Source of the DNA: Lachnospiraceae bacterium
Lineage (GTDB): Bacteria > Bacillota_A > Clostridia > Lachnospirales > Lachnospiraceae
Length of the DNA: 27,160 bases
Reading direction: 5' to 3'
NCBI GenBank assembly: GCA_024684065.1
Contig: JAIKXO010000193.1
Coordinates: forward strand, 1-27,160
The notes beneath the pieces were generated by a model. It saw nothing but the letters and a program-made list of their open reading frames with translations, made no database searches and was not told the DNA's origin. Both the position numbers and the translations under genes were made by a program. Shown here piece by piece: positions 15,083-23,075 of this stretch (positions within the stretch are counted from its first letter, which is position 1; each line of letters begins with the position of its first letter).

Positions 15083-15110
15083 ACTATACCACAATACTGG
15101 GAAAATACAA
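15083..15110 (-). promoter_or_regulatory. HU promoter
   Basis: On the minus strand TTGTAT (15110-15105), a 16-base spacer and TATAGT (15088-15083), about 50 bases upstream of the ATG. Confidence 0.6.
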
Positions 15111-15268
15111 GAGCTTTATGATAAATCCCCCGCGCTGCGCCCGGCAGGGCGTTATGAACACAAAAAGTAGTGGATAATATAAGACTTTTGGTGTATATTA
15201 TACTAGATGTGGGTTGCGTTCGTGCCGGATCCGCATTTATCCGCCGGGGAGATATGAGCTGATACATG

Positions 15269-15354
15269 ACTGCACCGATTTGCTAAGCAAATCGTGTGCT
15301 TTGGCACGAACTCCGGTTCGTGCCGATTCGACCTTCAGGTCGAATCATTTCCTT
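15269..15354 (+). repeat. Triple-hairpin intergenic element, copy 1
   Basis: ACTGCACCGATTTGC opens the element. Hairpin 1: GCACCGATTTGC (15272-15283), loop TAA, GCAAATCG (15287-15294), bulged T, GTGC (15296-15299). Hairpin 2: GGCACGAAC (15303-15311), loop TCCG, GTTCGTGCC (15316-15324). Hairpin 3: GATTCGACC (15325-15333), loop TTCA, GGTCGAATC (15338-15346). It ends with ATTTCCTT (15347-15354). The ATG of the zf-HC2 gene follows 9 bases later. Confidence 0.85.
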
Positions 15355-15362
15355 TATTTAAT

Positions 15363-15683
15363 ATGAAGTGTACGGAGATCAATTCTTACATACCTCTGTT
15401 TTTAGAGAACAGATTAATGGGAGATGAGCTATCGGCTTTTCTTTCGCATATAAAGGACTGCGACGGCTGCCGCGAAGAGATCGAGACCAATTATCTGATA
15501 CAGGAGGCACTGAAACGGTTAGAGGAGGGGGAATCGTTTGACCTTCATTCGGAGTTTCAGGAGAAGCTTTCCGCATTTGAGAGGCTTAACGATCTCCATA
15601 ATATGGCAAATCTGTTCAGACGGGTCATACTTATAATCGCGGGCTTTCTGACTTCGATCTGCCTGGTGAGCATGTTTTTGTAA
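15363..15683 (+). CDS. Small zf-HC2 (anti-sigma-type zinc finger) membrane protein
   Basis: A 106-residue protein with a putative zinc-binding HxxxCxxC at His29, Cys33 and Cys36 (SHIKDCDGC), as in the zf-HC2 domain of anti-sigma factors. A helical region follows, and then one C-terminal membrane segment at about 87-106 (VILIIAGFLTSICLVSMFL) with almost nothing outside. The N-terminal zinc finger would face the cytoplasm. No sigma factor gene is adjacent; the next gene, 27 bases downstream, is polA. ATG 15363 is chosen because the domain begins right there. It has no visible ribosome site, because the triple-hairpin element ends 9 bases upstream. A GTG inside that element (15294) is in frame but would translate the hairpins. 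An anti-sigma role is an inference from the domain only. Confidence 0.75.
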   Translation: MKCTEINSYIPLFLENRLMGDELSAFLSHIKDCDGCREEIETNYLIQEALKRLEEGESFDLHSEFQEKLSAFERLNDLHNMANLFRRVILIIAGFLTSICLVSMFL

Positions 15684-15710
15684 GGGATTTGTCATCCCGG
15701 GTACATTATT

Positions 15711-18365
15711 ATGAGTGAAAAGATTGTTTTAATTGACGGAAACAGCATTATGAACCGTGCCTTCTTCGGGCTTCCGATGCTTACGAACGGCAGGGGTCAG
15801 CATACGAATGCCATATATGGCTTTTTAAACATCCTTTTAAAGATACTGGATGAGGAGGAGCCCGGATATCTTGCCGTTGCTTTTGATCTCCATGCCCCGA
15901 CCTTCAGACATAAGCTCTATGCTGACTATAAGGGAACGAGAAAGGGGATGCCCGATGAGCTCAGGGAGCAGATGCCTGTAATAAAGGAACTCCTTGCGGC
16001 GATGCAGGTCTGTATTGTCGAAAAGGAAGGCTATGAGGCGGATGATATCCTTGGCACGATCGCGAAGAGGTCGGAGAAGGAAGGGCTTCTTGTTTCCGTT
16101 ATTTCCGGAGACAGGGACCTGCTTCAGATAGCGACCGACAATATCAGGATAAGGATACCTAAAACAAAGGGCGGAAAGACCGAGGTTGAGGATTACAATA
16201 CCAAAGATGTCATTGAAAAATACGGCCTTACGCCCCTCCAGATAATAGAGCTTAAGGCTCTTATGGGCGACGCGTCGGACAATATACCCGGAGTCCCGAA
16301 GATCGGTGAGAAGACAGCGATCGCCTTGCTTAAGGAATATGAAACCATAGAAAACCTGAAGGAGCACAGGGAGGAGATATCAAAGAAGAGCATCCGGGAA
16401 ACGCTCATGGAGAACTTTGAATCCGCAGAGCTTTCAAAGATACTTGCTACGATAGATATAAACGCGGACATCGGTGTTTCCCTTGAAGACATGAGGCTTA
16501 AGGAGATGTTTACCCCCGAGGCTTACGGCATAGTAAAGGAGCTTGGGTTTAAAAACATACTTCCGCGGTTTGAGAATACTGAAGTCAGGGATAAAACTGA
16601 GCTTTCCTGTGTCCTTGTCGATGATGAGGAAAAGCTTTCAAAGCTTATGGAAGAGCTTACACAGGGCGGGATCTCCGGCTTTAAGCTCTTTTTTGACGAC
16701 GGCCTGATCGGTGCCTCCTTCTGCAGCTCGAAGGATAAGGCTTTTTTTGTCCCTGTGCTCAGGGGAAGCGCGGGAATAAAAGAGGAGTCCTTAAGGAAGG
16801 CATTATTAAGGCTGTTTTTGGATGACGGGCTTTATTTTTCCACGTTTGCCTTAAAGGAAACGCTGCATTATATTCCGGAGCTTTCGGACTTTGACAGGAT
16901 CGGCCGGTTTTTTGATATAAAGATCGCTTCCTATCTCTTAAATCCTCTTAAATCGGATTACGAAATTGAGGACGTTGCGGCAGAAAACGGAATAAACATG
17001 CAGTCCTATAAAGAACTTTTCGGTAAGGCGCCTCTATGCGAGACCGCGCTCTTTAATCTGAAGGATTTTACGGAATACGCATGCAAGGCCTCTTTCGTCT
17101 GCTATGCCTCCGCGAAGGGGCTTAAGGAGAGGCTTGAAGGAAACGGGATGCTTTCCCTTTTTAATGAGATAGAGATGCCTCTTATCATCTGCCTCTGCGG
17201 CATGGAAAAGGAGGGCATAAAGGTGCTTCCGAAGGCTCTTAAGGAGTATGGGGACGAGCTCGGAAAGCAGATAGTCCTTTTAGAGGAAAAGATCCACAAA
17301 GAAGCCGGTTCTGATTTCAATATAAATTCCCCGAAGCAGCTCGGGGAGATATTGTTTGATAAAATGAAGCTTCCCGGCGCGAAGAAAACAAAGACCGGGT
17401 ATTCCACTTCGGCAGAGATACTTGAAAAGCTTTCGGCGGATTATCCCTTCGTTGCCGACATCCTCGATTACAGGGGACTTGCTAAGCTCAAGTCGACCTA
17501 CGCCGACGGGCTCATACAGTTTGTCGACGAAGAGGACAGGATCCATTCGACCTTCCATCAGACGATAACCGCCACAGGAAGGATAAGCTCGGCGGATCCG
17601 AACCTTCAGAACATCCCTATAAGAATGGAGCAGGGCAGGCAGATAAGAAAGGTTTTTGTACCGAAGGACGGGTGTGTTTTTCTGGATGCGGACTATTCTC
17701 AGATCGAGCTTCGTATACTTGCGCATATGTCAGGGGATGAAAGCCTGATACAGGCCTTTGAGGAAGGGCAGGATATCCACAGGATGACAGCCTCCAGGGT
17801 TTTCGGGGTTCCTTTTGAAGAGGTCACATCGCTTCAGCGCAGAAATGCCAAGGCGGTCAATTTCGGGATCATATACGGGATATCCTCCTTCGGGCTTGCA
17901 AAGGATATTGGAGTGTCAGGCAGTGAAGCGAAAGAGTTTATTGATAATTACTTTATTCTGTTCCCGAAGATCAAGGAGTTCCTCGACGGGCTGGTCGCTT
18001 CCGCGAAGAAAAAAGGCTATGCGGAGACCCTGTTCGGGAGAAGAAGGCCGGTTCCGGAGCTTAAGGAATCCAATTTCATGAGGAGGCAGTTTGGAGAGAG
18101 GGTCGCGATGAACGCTCCTATCCAGGGGACTGCCGCCGACATAATGAAGATGGCGATGATAAAGGTCGAAAAGCGTCTTAAAAGCGAGGGCTTATCGTCA
18201 AAGCTGATCTTGCAGATACATGATGAGCTCCTTATCGAGACCGTGCTTTCAGAAAAAGAGGCTGTCGGAAGGCTTTTAACAGAGGAAATGGAAAACGCGG
18301 CAAAGCTTAGGGTAAAGCTGACGGCGGAGATGAGCGAGGGCTATACCTGGTATGATGCCAAGTAA
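15711..18365 (+). CDS. polA: DNA polymerase I
   Basis: An 884-residue protein that fills gaps and removes primers in replication and repair. The 5'-3' exonuclease domain (about 1-280) carries IDGNSIMNRAF, YEADDILG, ISGDRDLLQ and GDASDNIPGVPKIGEKTA. The middle 3'-5' exonuclease domain (about 300-475) lacks the proofreading carboxylates: the D-x-E position reads FKLFFDDG and the final Y..D position reads YACKAS, so proofreading should be absent. The polymerase domain has motif A DADYSQIELR (659-668), motif B RRNAKAVNFGIIYG (710-723) and motif C QIHDE (835-839). The ATG at 15711 lacks a clear ribosome site. coaE and the FtsA-like gene follow, an order I believe is common in Lachnospiraceae. Confidence 0.97.
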   Translation: MSEKIVLIDGNSIMNRAFFGLPMLTNGRGQHTNAIYGFLNILLKILDEEEPGYLAVAFDLHAPTFRHKLYADYKGTRKGMPDELREQMPVIKELLAAMQVCIVEKEGYEADDILGTIAKRSEKEGLLVSVISGDRDLLQIATDNIRIRIPKTKGGKTEVEDYNTKDVIEKYGLTPLQIIELKALMGDASDNIPGVPKIGEKTAIALLKEYETIENLKEHREEISKKSIRETLMENFESAELSKILATIDINADIGVSLEDMRLKEMFTPEAYGIVKELGFKNILPRFENTEVRDKTELSCVLVDDEEKLSKLMEELTQGGISGFKLFFDDGLIGASFCSSKDKAFFVPVLRGSAGIKEESLRKALLRLFLDDGLYFSTFALKETLHYIPELSDFDRIGRFFDIKIASYLLNPLKSDYEIEDVAAENGINMQSYKELFGKAPLCETALFNLKDFTEYACKASFVCYASAKGLKERLEGNGMLSLFNEIEMPLIICLCGMEKEGIKVLPKALKEYGDELGKQIVLLEEKIHKEAGSDFNINSPKQLGEILFDKMKLPGAKKTKTGYSTSAEILEKLSADYPFVADILDYRGLAKLKSTYADGLIQFVDEEDRIHSTFHQTITATGRISSADPNLQNIPIRMEQGRQIRKVFVPKDGCVFLDADYSQIELRILAHMSGDESLIQAFEEGQDIHRMTASRVFGVPFEEVTSLQRRNAKAVNFGIIYGISSFGLAKDIGVSGSEAKEFIDNYFILFPKIKEFLDGLVASAKKKGYAETLFGRRRPVPELKESNFMRRQFGERVAMNAPIQGTAADIMKMAMIKVEKRLKSEGLSSKLILQIHDELLIETVLSEKEAVGRLLTEEMENAAKLRVKLTAEMSEGYTWYDAK

Positions 18366-18395
18366 ATATAAAACGGAGTTTCGGATCCTTTGAAA

Positions 18396-18468
18396 TTTTC
18401 CGCCTGTGCGGCCGGACTGCTTTTGCGATCCGACCCGCCACATGCACGGCAACCGCGCAGTCGGAAAA
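18396..18468 (+). other. Structured leader between polA and coaE
   Basis: TTTTCCG (18396-18402) can pair with CGGAAAA (18462-18468). Alternatively CCG-ACTGC (18412-18420, one bulged G) can pair with GCAGTCGG (18457-18464). The two stems share bases and exclude each other. A tiny frame MMIKTL (18469-18489) overlaps the coaE start. Regulation by switching is possible but not shown. Confidence 0.35.
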
Positions 18469-18485
18469 ATGATGATCAAAACCTT

Positions 18486-19088
18486 ATGAAGATGAAGATA
18501 ATAGGGATTACGGGCGGGGTAGGCGCCGGGAAGACGGAAGTCATGAAGATACTTAAGGAAATACCCGGGGCTTTTATCCTTATTGCCGACGAGGCTGCCC
18601 ATGAGGTTGAGAAAAAGGGACAGGAATGCTATGAGAGGCTTGTCGGGCTTCTTTCGGAGGATATCCTTTCAGAGGACGGCGAGATAGATAAAAGCAGGAT
18701 GGCCTCGAAGATATTCGGTGATGAAAAGTTGCGGGAAGAAACGGACAGGATAGTACATCCGGCGGTAAAGAAGCTTATTTTGTCCATGATAAAGGAAAAG
18801 GAGAAAAACGGATACAGCTTCTTTTTTATCGAAGCTGCCCTTTTGATCGAAGACGGCTATGAGGAGATCTGTGATGAGCTTTGGTATGTACATGCGGATC
18901 TTTTGGTCAGGAGGGAGAGGCTTAAAGCTTCAAGGGGCTATTCGGATGAAAAGATAGACCGGATCATGGCTGCGCAGAGCTCGGAGGAGGAATTCCGCAG
19001 GCACTGTGTCTTTGTTATTGAGAACAATGGAGATATTTCCGAAACAAAAAGGCAGATCATGGAAAAAATTGGGGGAGCGGTAAAGTGA
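18486..19088 (+). CDS. coaE: Dephospho-CoA kinase
   Basis: Catalyses the last step of coenzyme A synthesis, phosphorylating the 3' hydroxyl of dephospho-CoA with ATP; cytoplasmic. The 200-residue protein starts MKMKIIGITGGVGAGKTEV, with P-loop GGVGAGKT. It continues with the ADEAAHEVEKKG segment (the usual DAD-like acceptor site here ADEAAH), then HPAVKKLI and FIEAALLIEDGY, where the usual PLLFE motif reads AALLIE. ERLKASRGYSDEKIDRIMAAQ forms the lid and VIENNGD the C-terminal strand. Its length is normal. ATG 18486 (or 18492) is used because the family begins at this strand; a longer in-frame extension from TTG 18390 would translate structured leader. The ribosome site is weak. The stop overlaps the next gene's GTG by four bases, so the two are translationally coupled. 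Confidence 0.95.
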   Translation: MKMKIIGITGGVGAGKTEVMKILKEIPGAFILIADEAAHEVEKKGQECYERLVGLLSEDILSEDGEIDKSRMASKIFGDEKLREETDRIVHPAVKKLILSMIKEKEKNGYSFFFIEAALLIEDGYEEICDELWYVHADLLVRRERLKASRGYSDEKIDRIMAAQSSEEEFRRHCVFVIENNGDISETKRQIMEKIGGAVK

Positions 19089-21781
19089 GCGAGGAAAAGA
19101 GGAATCCCGGACAGCTGGTCTTCGGACTTGATATAGGGACAAGAAGCCTTGTCGGGACTGTCGGTTATATGACTAATGATGTGTTCCATGTGGTCGCCCA
19201 GTGCGTCAGGGAGCATGAAACACGTTCCATGCTTGACGGGCAGATCCATGATATAGAAATGGTCGCAAGATCGGTCCTTGCGGTCAAAAAGAACCTCGAA
19301 GAGCAGATAAACGGCGAGCTTAACGAGGTCTGCATAGCGGCTGCGGGCCGTGTGCTGAAGACAGTGACCACAAGGGCGGAGATAGAGTATCCCGAAGAGA
19401 TAATCGTATCGGGCGAGGATATATATTCCCTTGATATGCTCGGAATAGAGAAAGCCTATGAGGAGTTCCAGAAGACAAACGACCTCGATACAAAGTTTTA
19501 CTGTGTAGGATACACGGTGGTAAAGTACTTCTTAAACGATTACCAGATAAGCTCCTTAGAGAGGCACAAGGCAAAAAGGATAGGCGTTGAGCTTATCGCG
19601 ACTTTTTTACCTGACGAGGTTGTGGACGGGTTATACAAAGCCGTGGAGGAGGCCGGGCTTTTGGTCGCAAACCTTACCCTTGAGCCTATCGCTGCTATCC
19701 AGGTGGCGATCCCCTTAACCTACAGGATGCTCAATATCGCCCTGGTCGATGTGGGGGCGGGTACCTCCGATATTTCAATAACCAGGGACGGGAGCATAGT
19801 GGCCTATGGAATGATCCCGATGGCGGGGGATGAGCTTACGGAAGCGATCGCAAAGCATTGCCTCGTGGATTTCCAGACAGCGGAGAAGATAAAGACCGCT
19901 GTGGGAAATGACAAGTCCATAAGCTACAGGGATATCATGGGACTGAACCAGAAGATCACCCCGAAGGAGGTCTTAAAGGTCACGGAGCCGGTTGTTAAGA
20001 AGATGACCAAAGAAGTGGCGCTTAAGATAAAGGAGTTAAACGGAGGCAAAACGGTAGCCGCAGTGTTCGTGGTCGGCGGAGGCGGAAAGCTCCCTACCTA
20101 CACGGACGCGCTTGCAAAGGAGCTCGGGATCGATAAGACCAGATGCGCGTTACGGGGCGAAGAGGTATTAAAGGATATTGATTATCAGAACGGGAAGCCC
20201 AACAGGGACAGCCTCTTTGTGACCCCTATCGGGATCTGTCTGAATTTCTACGACCAGAAGAATAATTTTATCTTCGTAAACTTTAACGGAGAGAGGATCA
20301 AGCTTTATGACAACGGACATCTGCTCCTCGTGGATGCTGCCATGCAGGCCGGCTTCCCTAATGAGAGCCTGTTCCCCAAGAGGGGGGAAGCGCTTAACTT
20401 TACGGTTGACGGCAAGGCCCAGATGATAAGGGGGGAGATGGGAGAACCTGCTGTCGTAAAGCTTAACGGCGAACCGGTCAGCATTAACGAGCCCATAAAG
20501 GCAGGCGATAAGATAACCGTGGAGCAGTCTACGGCGGGAGCGGCGGGGCACATGGAGCTTATGCATGTGCCGGGCTTTGATTCGCAGCTCAGGGTTAACG
20601 TTAATGACAAAAACATAGATCTTCCGAAGTTTGCCATGGTAAACGGTGAGCTTGAGTCGGGCTATTATGAGCTTAAGGAAGGTGATAAGGTCGAGATGCT
20701 TGACTTCTATACGGTCAGGCAGGTCGCGGAGTTTATGGATGTCATCCTTGCAAAGGATATGAACATCTATGTTAATAATAAGCTTTCCGACCTTGATGAA
20801 AAGGTCTATAATAATTTCTCGATCATTTGGACGCTTGAGGAGCTTAATCTTTCGGATGTTGAAAAATACGGTCCCGGAGGAAAGGACGGCGCGACTGCCG
20901 AGAGCTTTGCCGACCTTGCGGAGGACGAGGATTATCAGACCGGAGACGCCCTGCCTCCCGAGGATGTTGTACGTCCCGATCCTGGCGGTAGCGATAACAG
21001 GGAATATGTGGTCGGAAGCATCAGGGAGCCGCTTATAGGGAATCCCGGGGCGGAGGAAGCAGAAGAGAGCATGGAAGAGCCTTCTTCAGAGGAAGTATCA
21101 GAGGATATGGAAGAGCTTTCTTCAGATGAAGCAGAAGAGGTCATGGAAGAGCCTTCTTCGGAGGAAGCGTCAGAGAGCATGGAAGAGCTTTTTTCAGAGG
21201 AAGCGTCAGAGAGCATGGAAGAGCCTTCTTCGGAGGAAGCGTCAGAGGTCATGGAAGAGCTTTCTTCAGATGAGGAGCCGGATACCGGGGGCGCTTTGGA
21301 AAGAAACCGGGACGAGGCTACGGACGATGAAGAAGACGGAAGTCCGGATACTGATATAATTAAAGATGCGGAAACCGATACTTTATCGGCAGTATCTGAG
21401 GAGACCGGTACGGGGACTGAAACCGAAACACCGGAGGAAGAGGAAGCAGAAGCCCTGACTGTCCCTGAAACGGACGTTTTAAAAGCGGATGAAGACGGCG
21501 GTGATAAAGTTAAGGCAGGTACAGAAGGGGAGAGTACAGAAAAACCGGCCGGTATTCAGATGGAGCCGGGGCTTACTTCGATAATGGTTACGGTAAATGA
21601 TAATTCAGTGATCCTCACCGGCAAGAAAAGCTATATTTTCGTGGATGTATTTGAATTTTACGATTTTGATCTTTCAAAACCTCAGGGCAGGGCTGTCGTC
21701 ACCAAATTAAACGGACAGCCGGCGCCCTATGCGGCGACCTTAAACGATGGAGATGAGATCCAGATCTACTGGGAAGAATAA
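19085..21781 (+). CDS. FtsA-like actin-fold ATPase with acidic repeats and C-terminal beta-grasp domain
   Basis: An 898-residue protein whose first 350 residues are FtsA/PilM-like. Phosphate-1 is FGLDIGTRS (13-21), an SHS2-type insert covers about 45-125, phosphate-2 is VDVGAGTSDIS (221-231), and the adenosine motif is VFVVGGGGK (327-335). Residues 350-640 are a mixed region including AVVKLNGEPV...GDKITVEQ (456-481). Residues 661-732 are six 12-residue repeats of the type ESMEEPSSEEAS, followed by an acidic linker. The end (about 830-898) contains AVVTKLNGQPAPY...DGDEIQIYWEE, similar to 456-481; both look like beta-grasp units. There is no C-terminal amphipathic anchor as in true FtsA, so it is probably a paralogue with an envelope or division role. 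GTG 19085 overlaps the coaE stop and follows GGGGGAG. Confidence 0.85.
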   Translation: MSEEKRNPGQLVFGLDIGTRSLVGTVGYMTNDVFHVVAQCVREHETRSMLDGQIHDIEMVARSVLAVKKNLEEQINGELNEVCIAAAGRVLKTVTTRAEIEYPEEIIVSGEDIYSLDMLGIEKAYEEFQKTNDLDTKFYCVGYTVVKYFLNDYQISSLERHKAKRIGVELIATFLPDEVVDGLYKAVEEAGLLVANLTLEPIAAIQVAIPLTYRMLNIALVDVGAGTSDISITRDGSIVAYGMIPMAGDELTEAIAKHCLVDFQTAEKIKTAVGNDKSISYRDIMGLNQKITPKEVLKVTEPVVKKMTKEVALKIKELNGGKTVAAVFVVGGGGKLPTYTDALAKELGIDKTRCALRGEEVLKDIDYQNGKPNRDSLFVTPIGICLNFYDQKNNFIFVNFNGERIKLYDNGHLLLVDAAMQAGFPNESLFPKRGEALNFTVDGKAQMIRGEMGEPAVVKLNGEPVSINEPIKAGDKITVEQSTAGAAGHMELMHVPGFDSQLRVNVNDKNIDLPKFAMVNGELESGYYELKEGDKVEMLDFYTVRQVAEFMDVILAKDMNIYVNNKLSDLDEKVYNNFSIIWTLEELNLSDVEKYGPGGKDGATAESFADLAEDEDYQTGDALPPEDVVRPDPGGSDNREYVVGSIREPLIGNPGAEEAEESMEEPSSEEVSEDMEELSSDEAEEVMEEPSSEEASESMEELFSEEASESMEEPSSEEASEVMEELSSDEEPDTGGALERNRDEATDDEEDGSPDTDIIKDAETDTLSAVSEETGTGTETETPEEEEAEALTVPETDVLKADEDGGDKVKAGTEGESTEKPAGIQMEPGLTSIMVTVNDNSVILTGKKSYIFVDVFEFYDFDLSKPQGRAVVTKLNGQPAPYAATLNDGDEIQIYWEE
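21065..21280 (+). repeat. Six in-frame 36-base tandem repeats
   Basis: Six exact-length 36-base units encode ESMEEPSSEEVS, EDMEELSSDEAE, EVMEEPSSEEAS, ESMEELFSEEAS, ESMEEPSSEEAS and EVMEELSSDEEP. Units alternate roughly between a Pro form and a Leu form, suggesting growth by duplication of a 72-base pair. Copy number is likely to vary between strains. Confidence 0.95.
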
Positions 21782-21794
21782 ATTACAGGCTCAT

Positions 21795-21824
21795 AGTAAA
21801 CGCGCGTATTTTTATTCGTTTACT
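21795..21824. terminator. Weak hairpin after the FtsA-like gene
   Basis: AGTAAACG (21795-21802) pairs with CGTTTACT (21817-21824) around a 14-base T-rich loop. No T-run follows, so this may only attenuate before the MBL gene. Confidence 0.3.
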
Positions 21825-21870
21825 GTATGACCCGGATTTTATCGGAAACAATTACAGGGGGAGTATAAAA

Positions 21871-22668
21871 ATGGAGTTGTGCAGCATAGCCAGCGGGAGC
21901 AGCGGGAATTGTATCTACGTCAGCTCCGGCCAGGCAAATATTCTTGTGGATGCAGGCATAAGCGGGAGGAAGATAGAGGAAGGGCTTAATTCTATCGGGC
22001 TTAAGACTGCCGAGATCGACGGCATCCTTGTTACGCATGAGCATTCCGATCATATTGCGGGGCTTGGAGTGATCGCAAGAAAATACGGGATACCGGTCTA
22101 TGCCACAAAGGGGACTATAGAGGCGGTAAAGGAAATAAAGACTATAGGAGAGATCCCGGACTGTCTTTTCAATGAGATCAGGGCGGATGAAAGCTTTTAT
22201 CTGAAGGACCTTAATGTTTCTCCGATAAGGATATCGCATGATGCGAGGGAGCCTGTCGCCTACAGGTTTTCAAAAGGAGGAAGCTCTGTAGGGGTCCTGA
22301 CGGATCTGGGCACCTTTGATGAGTATACGGTGGAAAGTTTTAAGAGCGTTGAGGCTATCCTTATTGAAGCAAACCATGACGTCAACATGCTTCAGGTAGG
22401 GAAGAAATATCCGTATGCCCTGAAACAGAGGATATTAAGCGACAGAGGACACCTTTCCAACGAGACCTGTGGGAGGCTTCTCTGCAGGCTTCTTCACGAT
22501 GATCTCAAACAGATCCTTCTCGGTCATTTGAGCATGGAGAACAATCTGGCGGAGCTCGCCTATGAAACGGTGAGGCTTGAGATCCTTATGGACGGAAAAT
22601 ACAGGCCGGAGGACTTTGAGATAAAGGTAGCGGGGAGGAGCGCGCGCTCAGAGCTGCTTGCGGTATGA
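21871..22668 (+). CDS. YycJ/WalJ-type metallo-beta-lactamase-fold hydrolase
   Basis: A 265-residue cytoplasmic protein with the MBL fold: MELCSIASGSSGNCIYV at the start, ILVDAGISGRKI, then the metal site THEHSDH (H56, H58, D60, H61), the later ISHDAREPVAYRF with His, and EANHDVNML with the final ligands. This pattern and length match the YycJ/WalJ family, found in many Firmicutes near the walRK regulators and proposed to act as an exonuclease or processing enzyme; here walRK is not adjacent. The start has GGGGGAG nine bases upstream. The gene follows the FtsA-like gene at 89 bases and precedes an ACT-domain gene by 27 bases. Confidence 0.93.
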   Translation: MELCSIASGSSGNCIYVSSGQANILVDAGISGRKIEEGLNSIGLKTAEIDGILVTHEHSDHIAGLGVIARKYGIPVYATKGTIEAVKEIKTIGEIPDCLFNEIRADESFYLKDLNVSPIRISHDAREPVAYRFSKGGSSVGVLTDLGTFDEYTVESFKSVEAILIEANHDVNMLQVGKKYPYALKQRILSDRGHLSNETCGRLLCRLLHDDLKQILLGHLSMENNLAELAYETVRLEILMDGKYRPEDFEIKVAGRSARSELLAV

Positions 22669-22695
22669 GGCTGCGCTGCGCAGAAAGGATACATT

Positions 22696-22968
22696 ATGAA
22701 AAGAACAATAATCACGGTTGTCGGAAAGGACACGGTGGGGATAATAGCAAAGGTCTGCACTTATCTTGCGAATAACAGGATCAATATCCTCGACATCTCG
22801 CAGACGATAGTGCAGGGTTATTTCAATATGATGATGGTGGTCGATCTTAATGAGGCGTCCAAGCCGTTTTCGGATATCTCTCAGGAGCTTAAGGGCGTCG
22901 GGGAGGAGATCGGAGTGGTCATCCAGTGCCAGAAGGAAGAAATCTTCGACAGCATGCACAGGATCTGA
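22696..22968 (+). CDS. ACT-domain protein (UPF0237 family)
   Basis: A 90-residue stand-alone ACT domain: MKRTIITVVGKDTVGIIAKVCTYLANNRINILDISQTIVQGYF matches the UPF0237 pattern with the GKD.VGI.A.V ligand loop. The rest gives the second half of the beta-alpha-beta fold. ACT domains usually bind amino acids and regulate partner proteins. Its usual neighbour, a UPF0210 protein, is encoded just downstream in the same direction, but the two are separated here by 211 bases holding the triple-hairpin elements. The start has AAAGGA upstream. The function of the pair is unknown. Confidence 0.93.
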   Translation: MKRTIITVVGKDTVGIIAKVCTYLANNRINILDISQTIVQGYFNMMMVVDLNEASKPFSDISQELKGVGEEIGVVIQCQKEEIFDSMHRI

Positions 22969-22984
22969 GATTGCGGTTTACATA

Positions 22985-23075
22985 ACTGCACCGATTTGCG
23001 AAGCAAATCGAGTGCTTAGGCATAAACTTCAGTTTATGCCGATCAGGCCTGTTCTACAGACCTGATCATTTCCTT
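22985..23075 (+). repeat. Triple-hairpin intergenic element, copy 2
   Basis: Hairpin 1: GCACCGATTTGC (22988-22999), loop GAA, GCAAATCG (23003-23010), bulged A, GTGC (23012-23015). Hairpin 2: GGCATAAAC (23019-23027), loop TTCA, GTTTATGCC (23032-23040). Hairpin 3: GATCAGG (23041-23047) with CCTGATC (23061-23067), extended inside by CTGT/ACAG. It ends with ATTTCCTT (23068-23075). Hairpins 2 and 3 differ in sequence from copy 1 but keep full pairing. Confidence 0.85.

Noticed and set aside
15294..15362. Upstream GTG start for the zf-HC2 gene
   Set aside because: It would translate hairpins 2 and 3 of the repeat element, and no ribosome site is present.
20935..21252. Minus-strand Ser-rich frame with repeated SSEEGSSM-type units
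   Set aside because: It is the antisense image of the acidic repeats in the FtsA-like gene.
21065..21280. Tandem repeats taken as a CRISPR array
   Set aside because: The units are contiguous, in frame and coding, with no spacers.
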